A stretch of DNA of 64,000 bases. Source: an uncultured Prevotella sp. (GTDB taxonomy: Bacteria > Bacteroidota > Bacteroidia > Bacteroidales > Bacteroidaceae). The translations under genes and the position numbers were made by a program. Below, piece after piece: positions 10,101 through 18,529 of this stretch. The DNA lies in NCBI GenBank assembly GCA_900550365.1, contig URRR01000006.1, positions 1 to 64,000 of the forward strand, in the 5' to 3' direction. The first letter of the stretch is position 1. The number at the start of each line of letters is the position of its first letter. The notes beneath the pieces are model-generated. The model did not search any database. It was given only the letters and a program-made list of their open reading frames with translations, and was not told the DNA's origin.

Positions 10101-13100
10101 CGGTAAATATGCTTTCTACTGCATAGGAAGTACGACCGACCAGGCAGGCCGCCGCCTTATCACCGACTTCTATTCAACACTGTCGCCAAACCGTCCGTAT
10201 AAGATGCTTATCCTGATTCACGAGAATGGAAACGAACCGGACGCCGAAGACTTTGCGGAACAGTTAGGCGACGCGTGCAATATCGAGACGGATTTCTATG
10301 TGACGTCAGAGGCTCTGCTTAAAGTCAACGGTGAGGTTATCAACCCGTCTACAGACTTCTGCCAGGGTCAGGTGTTCAACTTCAGCGTGAATATGCGTGT
10401 GCCTATTATAGGTGATGAAGATGAAAGTGGCGAACAACAGGGTGAACAGCAATATGTGATAATAAACGACGGCGTTTACTTCGACTGGTTTTTCGGAACA
10501 GAAGAGGAGTTTCTTGCTCCGCATGATGAGCATGAGGGCAAGTCGTTGCAGTCTGCTTTGGTTACTTTCCGTGCGGTTTTCCCTGACGCTACTGACTTGA
10601 CGGAGGACATGATTAATGAGTCTGTTGAGGAAAGCGGACAGACGTTGACGTTCACGCAGGCTGAGTATGATATAATAAAAGGATATTTAGACGCTGACGA
10701 TGCGAGTGAGGAAGGTGGACTGAACAACCGTCTGGTGCTGCACAGGGCTAATCTTGACATAACCCTGCTTGCGGGCGGGCTTGAGATGGTTGTACAGCCT
10801 ATACAGACAACTCTTACAGAAGAGGAAGCTAAAGAAATGAACATAACTACAGATCAGTGGGCACGAATATGCTGGAGCTATATACCGCTTGTGCTTACCG
10901 CCAACGACAGGGCGCCTCAGTTGCACGCCGGATTCAACAGCGTGAGCTATCCTTCTGACGACTTCGCGCCGGCGCTGCGCATAGGTCTTGACCAGATACA
11001 GAAAGCCACAAACGAAGATAACGCCCTGCGCGTAGACCTCCGCGGTGCAGAGTTGGTTACAGAGAGTGCGAAGTATCTCGGCACTATAACCCCGAACCCA
11101 GTGCAGAACACAGACTTTAGACATATATACCTCGTGAACACTGACGACCCGGAGTATATCGACCTGTTTACTGACCCGACCTTTACACGTACATCTCTGC
11201 CGGTGGGCGACATCACGGAGCTTTACGCACAGGAATATGGAGGTGAGTCGGGATCAGACTATAACGACCACATGAACATAACCTTCGATCTTAACAGCAT
11301 CACGAAGGTAAACGGCAAGGAATTCACGTTTACTCCGAAGGAGGGCTACACATATACGTTGGCAGTGTACTTCGAGGAAAAAGCAGATGAAGGAACGGAA
11401 ACTATCAACACTTGCTACGGCTCGTTCACGTTGCCGATGAAGGTTGTGCCCAAGTACGTGATGTGGCAAGGCAACAGGAACGCCAACTGGAACAACGACG
11501 CTAACTGGAAGCGCGTAAGCAGCGGTGATCTTCACTTTGCAAGCACAACCGGCAATGAGGCAAACCTGACTGACGGCAGCAACAACAACACAGGCGCGTT
11601 TGTGCCGATGCTGTTCACCAACGTGGTGATGCCAGAGAACAGCAGCGCACGGCTCTATATGGCTGGATATGCTGAAGGCGGAGCTGTTGGAGGAGACAAA
11701 GATGGCTGGAGCGGAAGCCACAACCGACCTGTCGGCATGGGCGACCCGACCGAGAACATACAGTATGACCTGATGGTCTATGACAAGGAGGACGGCGTGA
11801 CAGGTGTGCCCGACGGACTGTCTACCCAGCGTTACCGTGTGAACATCTGCAACGACATCCACTTTGCGCCGGGCGCGCAGATACTCAACGCCGAGCAGCT
11901 GATATACAACAAGGCGTCGATGGACATTGCCGTTCCGCAGGATACGTGGACGCTCATAAGCTCGCCGCTGAAAGGCGTTGTTGCCGGTGACTGGTACGCC
12001 AACACCAGCGGCTCGCAGGCAAATGAGCCTTACTTCACCGGCATTACATTCGACAGTAACAAGAACAACAGGCTTAACCCGGCAGTATTCCAGCGCAGTT
12101 GGAACGCAGGTGCTATGATATACGAAAGCTCTACAGCCAACGGCACGGCAGGCTTTGATGTGAGCGAGCCGGTATGGAGTTCGGTTTACAACGACACATA
12201 CGTGCCTTATCAGGCAGGCGAGGGCTTCTCTATGCAGATAGTGAACGCCTCGGGCACAGACGACGTGGTGTTCCGTCTGCCGAAGGACGACGAGAGCTAT
12301 GATCAGCATGCCACAGACGCGACCCTTGAACGCACGGATGCCGGCAAACTGCTGATAAGCGGTCTGCTCGACAGAAGTAATCCGCTTGAATACAAGCCTA
12401 ACAATTACGGCGTAATAACCAAGGAACTTACAACGTCGCAGGACGGCAAGTACATGATTGTGGGTAATCCGTATATGGCGCAGCTTGACTTGAAGGAATT
12501 CTTTGCGGCTAATGACAACCTTACAGTCAAATACTGGACAGAGACTGAGAACGGTCAGGGCGTTGGCGGTAGCGACAGCGAGGGCAATAACTGGCTGACG
12601 CCTGACGAAAACTCGGTGATTGAGCCTTATGGCGCGTTCTTCGTTCAACTGAAAGAAGGCGAGACTAAAACGACGGTGAAGTTTACCGCCAGTATGCAGA
12701 AGCTGGCCGACGACGGTGCAGGCGACGAGACGGAGACAACGGCGGGACTGATAATCAACGCCGAGAACGAGAGCGGCCGCAGCGGTGCTGTTTTGGCTTA
12801 CGGCGACAATGCTGTTAACGGATATGCGGACAGCGAGGACGTGCGCCTGATGCGTAACCTGCTGGGCAACAACGCTGACGAGCTGTCTGTTTATACCGTG
12901 GCGGGCGACGTGGCTGCAAGCATCAACCGCGTGAAGAACGTGCAGCAGGTGCCCTTAGGCGTATTTGCCGCAGCAGGTGACATTACTACCCTGACATTTA
13001 CGGGCACAGGCTCGCTGCTTGAACCGTCGCTCTATGACGCTGAGCTTGACACTGACACTCCGCTGACCGAGGGCTACACGCTGACCGTAAGCGGACAGTC

Positions 13101-13401
13101 TCACGGCCGTTACTTCATCCGTGCCAAGGGCGCCGGTCTGAGTTCGGGCATTACTGATGTGGAGACGGGCGGCGACAACGGCGTGAGCGTTTATTCGGTT
13201 GTTCCGCGTCAGCTTACCGTTTCGTCATCGTCACCCTTGCGCAGCGTCAGCGTCTATTCTGTGGGCGGCGCTCTCACGGTCCGTGAGGACGTGGCTGACG
13301 GCCGGTGCGCAGTAACTATCGACAACGTGGAAAGCGGCGTCGCCGTGGTTCGCGTGACTACCGTCGACGGTACCGTGACGAAGAAAATCGGCGTGAAGTA
13401 G
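7108..13401 (+). CDS. Giant secreted adhesin, discoidin-like N-terminus and T9SS-type C-terminal domain
   Basis: 2097-aa exported protein. It has a Sec signal peptide without a lipobox (residues ~1-26), then an F5/8 type C (discoidin) fold pattern at ~35-185 (NAFDGNSSTWWKS ... RYLRLTLDPDRNSGETYKLAINEFHFYW), usually involved in glycan or surface binding. Around 840-850 a DYYLDDIKVYIAQP segment resembles the end of a carbohydrate-binding-type sandwich. Around 1450 a WQGNRNANWNNDANW motif typical of large Bacteroidota surface proteins appears. The last ~75 residues (SVYSVGGALTVRED...GVAVVRVTTVDGTVTKKIGVK) match the type A C-terminal sorting pattern of the type IX secretion system. It closes the pilus operon, where P. 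gingivalis has mfa5, also a T9SS-exported protein. The first ~600 codons are AT-rich and the remainder GC-rich. Function as a tip or accessory adhesin is inference. Confidence 0.75.
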   Translation: MKTFNYICKIFLLSVLLCGFSSAAVGQVSGNSYDLVEYNSRDILSEISARTTGTGGANVGNGTNRIANAFDGNSSTWWKSTQNGNVYIYFTFTREISIDRIYIQLGGETQERPNHIVFSTSSDGSNWNEYVTVAHNRSEEYFDHAFLSLTTRYLRLTLDPDRNSGETYKLAINEFHFYWSDAKYTNSTIKHKPAKWFDLRDDLGLNPQSLGSFDYETQMFDAEKSMSGNEIQAAHTYIDTIYMHKGESVLLTLPTKSGTGIGGSSSAQTYQRWYSYRTDGTFELEDKNTNNIDGVVDLLTPHGATNVYRFANGYVGRPLGDIAEGMDFYYPRDDQFDAWFPKSSASVDNDWFVVACDVSGYTDFTQDFESAGGEGNYNGGVSENEILSQGAEKFRNGWWEPTISVRVIYYIVGVDNHGSTDSWNKGHNRLISTDYQGGNVDGQYLEEYDITFPAKHLSNYTDELVALSKDARSYAIPNQKDNDVDELNVKIVGNNLRFRTTHTYTPERGDPIIYYTLDQTTTLSGVNRVIKFTKNDSQNNLDPNTTWEVADGTKETILVTKTVNGIIYNIAKYNLTFVANSVPLTQTQVSKLGTTDAEGQDWNYTYRSPEWMEKNLKKLTELTFDYDPTVAGKYGQEEYFPFPLAWDNSSYAFFDGSPWQDFRSSAYYTETVNNVNYTYWYPEFSYYALVNDYVGYGDVKGNSGNEPNDGVGKPDNGYFIYVDASDRPGVLARLPFDEKLCPGSELFVTAWMKSAGQKNNDDAAVLLTVFGVNADGTETPIYRHSSSQIRTTTWLTNSNVPGTGSGTNDWYQLYFSFLNNDEKASEYQSYILQIENNSASTIGGDYYLDDIKVYIAQPSATVTQKEFTCTNERTHMSMELDWDRLMSRVGSENAGSGTEVDGYDAIDFCFIDVTRYNAAYAEAMQGKDESDAAVRAAKKAAIEASVEQIGNAMNDEEGGQVIDEKYMTLYYKTDFDENTAYDPDGKTFMYQNPIPGETGKYAFYCIGSTTDQAGRRLITDFYSTLSPNRPYKMLILIHENGNEPDAEDFAEQLGDACNIETDFYVTSEALLKVNGEVINPSTDFCQGQVFNFSVNMRVPIIGDEDESGEQQGEQQYVIINDGVYFDWFFGTEEEFLAPHDEHEGKSLQSALVTFRAVFPDATDLTEDMINESVEESGQTLTFTQAEYDIIKGYLDADDASEEGGLNNRLVLHRANLDITLLAGGLEMVVQPIQTTLTEEEAKEMNITTDQWARICWSYIPLVLTANDRAPQLHAGFNSVSYPSDDFAPALRIGLDQIQKATNEDNALRVDLRGAELVTESAKYLGTITPNPVQNTDFRHIYLVNTDDPEYIDLFTDPTFTRTSLPVGDITELYAQEYGGESGSDYNDHMNITFDLNSITKVNGKEFTFTPKEGYTYTLAVYFEEKADEGTETINTCYGSFTLPMKVVPKYVMWQGNRNANWNNDANWKRVSSGDLHFASTTGNEANLTDGSNNNTGAFVPMLFTNVVMPENSSARLYMAGYAEGGAVGGDKDGWSGSHNRPVGMGDPTENIQYDLMVYDKEDGVTGVPDGLSTQRYRVNICNDIHFAPGAQILNAEQLIYNKASMDIAVPQDTWTLISSPLKGVVAGDWYANTSGSQANEPYFTGITFDSNKNNRLNPAVFQRSWNAGAMIYESSTANGTAGFDVSEPVWSSVYNDTYVPYQAGEGFSMQIVNASGTDDVVFRLPKDDESYDQHATDATLERTDAGKLLISGLLDRSNPLEYKPNNYGVITKELTTSQDGKYMIVGNPYMAQLDLKEFFAANDNLTVKYWTETENGQGVGGSDSEGNNWLTPDENSVIEPYGAFFVQLKEGETKTTVKFTASMQKLADDGAGDETETTAGLIINAENESGRSGAVLAYGDNAVNGYADSEDVRLMRNLLGNNADELSVYTVAGDVAASINRVKNVQQVPLGVFAAAGDITTLTFTGTGSLLEPSLYDAELDTDTPLTEGYTLTVSGQSHGRYFIRAKGAGLSSGITDVETGGDNGVSVYSVVPRQLTVSSSSPLRSVSVYSVGGALTVREDVADGRCAVTIDNVESGVAVVRVTTVDGTVTKKIGVK

Positions 13402-13500
13402 GAAGGAAAGGAGAAAAGGAGGAAGGAGTAAAGTAGTAAAGTAGTAAGGAGTAAAGTAGTAAGTAGTAAAGGAGTAAGTAGGAAGTAGTAAGTATATAAT
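13402..13500. repeat. Purine-rich simple repeat (AAGGAGTAAAGTAGTAAG)
   Basis: Reiterations of GGAGTAA and AGTAGTAA directly after the adhesin stop, of the same composition as 120-270 and 49670-49800. A GAGGC-GTAA-GCCTC hairpin (13533-13546) follows and could serve as a weak terminator. Confidence 0.65.
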
Positions 13501-13550
13501 GTAGTAAGTAAAAACGTAATATGATGAACGGTGAGGCGTAAGCCTCGTTA

Positions 13551-13615
13551 TAAAAGGCGTCTTTTGCAACGCAAAAGACGGCCTTTCTGCGTGTAATTAA
13601 CGGCCTTTTGCAAAG
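13551..13615. repeat. Palindromic AAAAGACGGCC element, copy 1
   Basis: Contains GGCGTCTTTTGC-AAC-GCAAAAGACGGCC (nearly perfect hairpin, 13555-13582) followed by TTAACGGCCTTTTGC. This is the first of eight dispersed copies of the same palindromic family in the window (see 30655, 46761, 58481, 61783). Confidence 0.75.
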
Positions 13616-13670
13616 TAAACAGCTACGAATTGTGAATTAACCCTGTATCCGTTTCGGCTGAATTCCTGTA

Positions 13671-13921
13671 TCGGCGGATTTGCAATCCGCCGAAATTTAG
13701 TATCAGGATTTGTAATCCGAAGAAAAATAATGAACCCTTTTGCCGGATTACAAATCCTTATACTCAACGCCAGCGGATTGCAAATCCGCTGGAACGGCGG
13801 ATTTGCAATCCGCCGAAATTTAGTATTAGGATTTGTAATCCTAAGAAAAATAATGAATCTCTTTTGTCGGATTACAAATCCTTATATTCAACGCCAGCGG
13901 ATTGCAAATCCGCTGGAACGG
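13671..13921. repeat. REP-like array, two ~125-bp units
   Basis: Two tandem units (13671-13794 and 13797-13921). Each carries four short palindromes: GGCGGATTTGCAATCCGCC, AGGATTTGTAATCC, CGGATTACAAATCC and CAGCGGATTGCAAATCCGCTGG. They lie between the plus-strand adhesin and the minus-strand sus remnant. The pattern resembles the REP sequences mobilised by REP-associated tyrosine transposases; no such transposase gene is in the window. Positions 13922-14092 hold AT-rich GAATTATGAATTAA repeats and one hairpin (14028-14053), and no gene. Confidence 0.75.
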
Positions 13922-14092
13922 ATTATGAATTGTGAATTATGAATTAATTAAGTGAATTATGAATTAAGAAACATCTCTCATCTGTCACTAATCCTGCGTA
14001 TGACGCTGATAGTCAGACTTTTGGCTCGTGATAGATGTAAAAACATCTGTCACTGATGTGTCACCTGTCTCTCATTGTCTGTTTCCTCGTAT

Positions 14093-14220
14093 CGGCGGAT
14101 TTGCAATCCGCCGAAATTGAGTATTAGGATTTGTAATCCTAAGAAAAAAATAATAAACCTCTTTTGTCGGATTACAAATCCTTATACTCTGCACCAGCGG
14201 ATTGCAAATCCGCTGGAACG
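14093..14220. repeat. REP-like unit, copy 3
   Basis: Third unit of the GGATTTGCAATCC family, with the same four palindromes in the same order as at 13671-13921. It is followed to 14290 by reiterated GCTGGAACGAGA, an expansion absent from the related half unit at 15410. Confidence 0.75.
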
Positions 14221-14352
14221 AGAGCTGGAACGAGTGCATATCCGCTGGAACGAGAGCTGGAACGAGTAATCCGCTGGAACGGTTTGCTGGAACGGTGGAA
14301 ATACGCCGAAACGGTTTGCTTGAGCGGTACATAATCCGTTGGTACGGACACT

Positions 14353-14385
14353 AAAAAAGCCGCCTGAACGCGAGGCGCAGGCGGC
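14353..14385 (-). terminator. Rho-independent terminator of the susE/F-like remnant
   Basis: On the minus strand GCCGCCTG...CAGGCGGC (14359-14366 with 14378-14385) is followed by six T (14353-14358). It is the duplicate of the terminator at 15541-15573. Confidence 0.75.
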
Positions 14386-14408
14386 TTATGATTATGTTCT
14401 TTCAACCT

Positions 14409-15409
14409 TTATTCAACCGGTACGAATACGCACTGGCCGGTTATGTCGTTGAAGTAAATGCGGTATGTTCCGGCAGGAACGGTGATGTTGGCACCATTGT
14501 CACTTGTAGTTGTTCCATAATGGTTGGTTTCGTCGATTGAGAAGGAACCTCCCCAACTTACATCCCATGCGTCGTTTGCACGGAACTTAAGACCACCTGT
14601 AGTAGAAATATTTGTCTCAACATACCAGTTATGTGGAGTAACCTGAGTCATGTCAACGTCCGGGTCACCTTCATTGGGCCAGCCGTTGAAGTCGCCTAAG
14701 ATGCCGATAGTAGCGTACTCTGTCGGTGCCTGGTTGCTGAGTTCTGTCCATGTGTAGGTCATGTTCTCAACATCTACGGTTACTGTGTAATACGTATCTT
14801 CAACAGGTACACTAATGTTGGCTGTGCCACCGGCGTCAGTCAGTGTGCCGTTCATAGGCTTATCGGTTTCTACGCTGCCGTAAGCACCATCCCATGCGCC
14901 CATATTGAAGTCGGCGGTAAACTTGAAGTTAAGGTTACCCGTGACGAACTTCGTTGTATATGAGAATGCGGCGGCAGCGTCTTCCTTATACAAGGCTATG
15001 TCAGTATTGTTCACATCCCAGCCGTTAACTTCGCCGATGATGTAATAATAGTCTGCGATAGCAGGAGCGGCGGGGATTACCTTGATGCTGATTTCGCCGG
15101 CATCAACGTAGAATGCCTGGCTGCCGATGATGATATTAGAGTAAACGTGGCCGTTGAGCGTGCGCTCTAAAGCTTTCTTGCCGAAAGCGGTCTCGATAAA
15201 CGACTGGAGGTCGGTCTTGGCAACGTTGCCCTCACTGTCTACATTTATTGTCGCACTTGTCTCGCCCTCAATGAATGTTACGCGGGTGTTGCCTACAACG
15301 GCTCCTTCGGGCAGAGTGACTGTAGACAGTGACAGGATGTTGACATTGTCAGTCGTTACAGTATTAAGGTCGATGACGTTAGAAACGCCCGTGGCGGTGT
15401 AACCGGGTC
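14409..15409 (-). pseudogene. 5'-truncated SusE/SusF-like outer-membrane lipoprotein gene
   Basis: The frame on the minus strand is open from about 15431 to the stop at 14409, but no signal peptide or lipobox precedes it and a TAA (15434-15432) lies just upstream inside repeat DNA. From GYTATGVSNVIDLN (about 15408) onward, ~333 residues align in style with the neighbouring SusE: Ig-like first part, a YYYIIGEVNGWD domain and a final IGILGDFNGWP...IPAGTYRIYFNDITG domain. About 50 or more N-terminal residues are missing. A GTG at 15014 could start only the last two-thirds, without export signal. Homology ends exactly where the REP half unit begins, so the 5' end was probably lost by recombination between duplicated repeat blocks. 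It is probably non-functional. Confidence 0.75.
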
Positions 15410-15602
15410 TCTTTTGTCGGATTACAAATCCTTATACTCGACACCAGCGGATTGCAAATCCGCTGGAACGAGAGCTGGAACGGTGGAAATACGCCGAAAC
15501 GGTTTGCTGGAGCGGTACGTAATCCGTTGGTACGGACACTAAAAAAGCCGCCTGAACGCGAGGCGCAGGCGGCTTATGATTATGTTCTTTCAACCTTTAT
15601 TC
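15410..15602. repeat. Duplicated REP half unit plus 3'-UTR block
   Basis: 15410-15475 repeats the second half of the REP unit at 14160-14220. 15479-15602 repeats 14291-14414 with two differences in 124 bases by hand comparison. The flanking coding sequences of the two susE/F-like genes are far more diverged, so the non-coding block was copied or homogenised more recently than the genes. Confidence 0.75.
15541..15573 (-). terminator. Rho-independent terminator of the susCDE operon
   Basis: On the minus strand GCCGCCTG (15573-15566) pairs with CAGGCGGC (15554-15547) around an 11-base loop and is followed by six T (15546-15541), 24 bp after the susE stop. Confidence 0.85.
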
Positions 15603-16757
15603 AGCGGCTACGAATACGTATTGTTCGGTGATGTCGTTAAAGTAAACTTCGTAAGTTCCGGCAGGTATAATTATATTATCTGCCCCCGAAGCAATACCGT
15701 AGAACTGTTCGCCGATGTTTGCACCGTTGCCTGTACCCCAGCTGGTGGCCCACCCTTCATCAGCGCAGAACTTTATTTCGCCGTCAGACGGGATAGTGAT
15801 TGTGGTGTACCAGTTGTGCGGCGCAACCTCAGTGAGGAATGTGTCATAGGCCCAGTTGTTGAAGTCTCCGCGGAGGCTCATCTGCGGATAGGCTGTCGGG
15901 TTCTGGTCGTCAAGACGTGTCCATGTGTAAGTCATGTTGGCAAGGTCAGCGGTGAAGGTGTAATATTCACCTATCGTAGGCACAACCATCGCTCCTGCCT
16001 GGCTTCCTGATACTGACTTTATCAATTCGCCAGAGGAAGCATTGCTACCGTCAACGGCACATCCATAAGCTGCGTCCCAGTTGTTGATGTCGGTGTCGAG
16101 CCAGAACTTAAGGTTGCCGGATCCGTTCCATTGTGTGGTGTAGCTGTAGATTGTGGTTGATGTCGGGTAGAGCAGGCAGTTCTTGTTGCCACCCCAGCCC
16201 TGCATGTCACCTACGATATAGTACAATGACGGATTCTTCTCGACATATTGTGCTATGACATTCAGTTCTATAGGGTTAGAGTAGACATAACCGGTGTTGC
16301 TGCCGTTGACGCTGGACTGTACGCGGATGTAGGCTTTCATGGGGTCGGTGGTGGGGGTTGCACCGCCGTTGGCAGCCTGATAAAGCACTACGATAGAGTC
16401 GTTCAGCTCGGCGCAAGAGATAGTTATGTCAGTGCTCGACTTAGAGCTTGAAGCTGTCTGGTTAATGTTCCTAAGAGTGAGTGACGACGCGAAATCCTCG
16501 GTTAGCGATACCTGTATCTGGTACAGGACGACGCAAGAAAATCCGAAGTCAGGCGTTGTGGTGCTGACGCTGATGTTTTCAGTGTTGAGCAGATCCAATG
16601 TGGCAGACTCAATATCTGCTGATGTTGTCAGTGAGATCGTCCCTTGTTGCGGTACGAGCACCGGGTTGTCGTCAGTGTCGGTCTCGCATGAGGCGAAGAA
16701 CGGTGCCACAGCAAGAGCCAGAACCGGGACAAACATGCTTTTAAATATATTTTTCAT
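15597..16757 (-). CDS. susE: SusE/SusF-like outer-membrane glycan-binding lipoprotein
   Basis: 386-aa surface lipoprotein; the lipobox FFASC puts the lipidated cysteine at residue 24. It has an N-terminal Ig-like part (DNPVLVPQQGTISLTTS...), then two starch-binding-type domains beginning YYIVGDMQGWG and MSLRGDFNNWA, the second ending IIPAGTYEVYFNDITEQYVFV. In the Bacteroides Sus system SusE and SusF hold starch at the cell surface next to SusCD. Here it is third in the order susC-susD-susE (42 bp after susD), followed by a strong terminator. The actual ligand is not shown by sequence, although the GD(F/M)xxW pattern is shared with alpha-glucan binders. A truncated paralogue lies downstream. 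Confidence 0.83.
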   Translation of the reverse strand: MKNIFKSMFVPVLALAVAPFFASCETDTDDNPVLVPQQGTISLTTSADIESATLDLLNTENISVSTTTPDFGFSCVVLYQIQVSLTEDFASSLTLRNINQTASSSKSSTDITISCAELNDSIVVLYQAANGGATPTTDPMKAYIRVQSSVNGSNTGYVYSNPIELNVIAQYVEKNPSLYYIVGDMQGWGGNKNCLLYPTSTTIYSYTTQWNGSGNLKFWLDTDINNWDAAYGCAVDGSNASSGELIKSVSGSQAGAMVVPTIGEYYTFTADLANMTYTWTRLDDQNPTAYPQMSLRGDFNNWAYDTFLTEVAPHNWYTTITIPSDGEIKFCADEGWATSWGTGNGANIGEQFYGIASGADNIIIPAGTYEVYFNDITEQYVFVAAE

Positions 16758-16799
16758 AATGGTTCCTTTCTTGAATTGTTGTAAAAAAACACAAAGTGA

Positions 16800-18482
16800 T
16801 TAATATCCGTCATTCTGCGTCAGGTTACCGTTGTTTCTAATATCGTCGGCAGGGATAGAATAAACGTTGAAGTGGCTGTCAACGCTTGTGCCGTTAGCCA
16901 TGCCGCCCTTCCAGTCCCAGAGATATTCGCTGCCGGTGAAATAACCGAAGCGTACAAGGTCACTGCGGCGACGGCCTTCCATATAGAACTCGCGGCACCA
17001 CTCGTCACAAATCTGCATTTTATCAGAGATGATGTTCAGACGCGGAGCATGAGCACGGTCGCGCAGCACGTTGATGTCGGCAAGGGCATCGTTAAGGTTG
17101 CCGCTCTGACGCCATTTAGCCTCGGCACGTGTGAGGTAGGCCTCGGCGAGACGGAAGAGAGGAATATCAGTGTCAGGCCATGATACATCAGAGCCAGCCG
17201 TACCGTCACTCTTTATGTTGGTCCATTTAACTATAGAAAGACCGTTGGTGAAGCCGCTGATCTCATCAGTCTGAACGCTACGTACACCGCCACGGCAACC
17301 GCTGTAAAGGATAGCACGGTCGTCGTTTGCAAGAGCTATAAGCTGGTCAGTCGTTGCTCCGGCAGCAAGGTCAAGGGCGTCAAGCTGGTCTGTGGTGGCT
17401 TTCTCTGGTATCTCGTCAGTAACCAAAGGAACCTGAGAGAGGTCGCTGAAGAACTTCTGTGTCATCGAAGCGCGTGCGAAGAGACAACTCCATGAAGCCG
17501 TCATGCCGTAGTTAGGCATGCCTCCGATACGTGTTCCGGCGATAAGCATGAGCGAGCCGCCGTACTGACGGGTACGAAGTCCGTCCTGACGGATAGGAAG
17601 AATAATCTCCTGGCGTGCCTCGGTGTTGACATCGTTGTCGGCCATGAAGAGCTGCTGATAGCCGGAATAACCGTTCTTCGCGTTGCGTGAAAGGTCATAG
17701 CTGCTGCCTATAAGCTGGTTGCAGTAGTTTATGGCCTTGTCATAATCTTTAACTGCGCCATTGGTATAAACCTCAGAGTTGAGAGCGAGGCGTGCGTGGA
17801 GCATATAGACTGCGCCGAGGTCGGCACGGCCGAAGTTCTCGTCGTTGTTGTAAGCACCAACGCCTACGCCGTTGTCTGACATGATGCCCTCAATCTCGGT
17901 AAGCTCGTTGTCGAGCCATTCGTAAAGTTCGGGGCCGCTGTATTCAACGGGCAGCGTGCTGATGTCGAACTCGGTCTTGAACGGTGACTTGCCGAAGAGG
18001 TCGAGCATGTACCAGTAGTGGAGCGCACGGAGGAAGCGTACCTCAGCACGGTACTGGCTGTTGGCCTCGTCATCGGGCACCTGTGTAAGATAGTTGTTGA
18101 ACAGGGTGATGTCGTATGTCAGACGGGTGTAGGCCCACTGCACGCGGATTGAGCTGGAGTTCCAGTTGATCATCGTTATCTGCGGTATGTCCTGGTCGGT
18201 CTGCCATGCCCACATGCACTCGTCGGTAGGCAGCTCCTGAAGGTTGAACGTGGTACGGTAGAAGCCTGATTCACCTTCATCATCACTCAGGTCGCCGTTG
18301 CCTGAGCCACCGTCCTGGCCTGTAAGGCCGAGCGTGGCGTAGCATTTAGCCAACAGCCCCATGGGGTCAGCCGAAGGCGACGACTGCGGGTCGATTGAAC
18401 TGATGTCCAAGTCGTTGACACAGCCGGTAAGCCCAATGGTGAGCGCGGCTGCCGCTATTGTCTTGATAAATATCTTTTTCAT
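16800..18482 (-). CDS. susD: SusD/RagB-family nutrient-binding outer-membrane lipoprotein
   Basis: 560-aa lipoprotein (lipobox GLTGC, Cys21) that caps the SusC channel and delivers glycan. The TPR-rich SusD fold is indicated by VQWAYTRLTYDITLFNNYL, YRAEVRFLRALHYWYMLDLFGKSPF and the C-terminal FRLAEAYLTRAEAKWRQSGNLNDALADINVLRDRAHA followed by EFYMEGRRRSDLVRFGYF, all standard for the family. The length is normal. It lies 47 bp after susC and 42 bp before susE and is presumably co-transcribed. The LacI-type regulator and MFS sugar transporter beyond susC suggest an oligosaccharide of glucose type, which is inference. Confidence 0.92.
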   Translation of the reverse strand: MKKIFIKTIAAAALTIGLTGCVNDLDISSIDPQSSPSADPMGLLAKCYATLGLTGQDGGSGNGDLSDDEGESGFYRTTFNLQELPTDECMWAWQTDQDIPQITMINWNSSSIRVQWAYTRLTYDITLFNNYLTQVPDDEANSQYRAEVRFLRALHYWYMLDLFGKSPFKTEFDISTLPVEYSGPELYEWLDNELTEIEGIMSDNGVGVGAYNNDENFGRADLGAVYMLHARLALNSEVYTNGAVKDYDKAINYCNQLIGSSYDLSRNAKNGYSGYQQLFMADNDVNTEARQEIILPIRQDGLRTRQYGGSLMLIAGTRIGGMPNYGMTASWSCLFARASMTQKFFSDLSQVPLVTDEIPEKATTDQLDALDLAAGATTDQLIALANDDRAILYSGCRGGVRSVQTDEISGFTNGLSIVKWTNIKSDGTAGSDVSWPDTDIPLFRLAEAYLTRAEAKWRQSGNLNDALADINVLRDRAHAPRLNIISDKMQICDEWCREFYMEGRRRSDLVRFGYFTGSEYLWDWKGGMANGTSVDSHFNVYSIPADDIRNNGNLTQNDGY

Positions 18483-18529
18483 TGTTATGTCCTTTTATTT
18501 TATCATGTAAAAAATAAAAACGCACCGCC

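Noticed and set aside
11254..12648. 464-codon open frame antisense to the adhesin gene
   Set aside because: It has no signal, domain or promoter and mirrors the GC-rich codon bias of the real gene on the other strand; shadow frame.
14072..14405. Short overlapping frames in the REP region
   Set aside because: They consist of translated palindromic repeats (RICNP-type reiterations) and change frame between copies.
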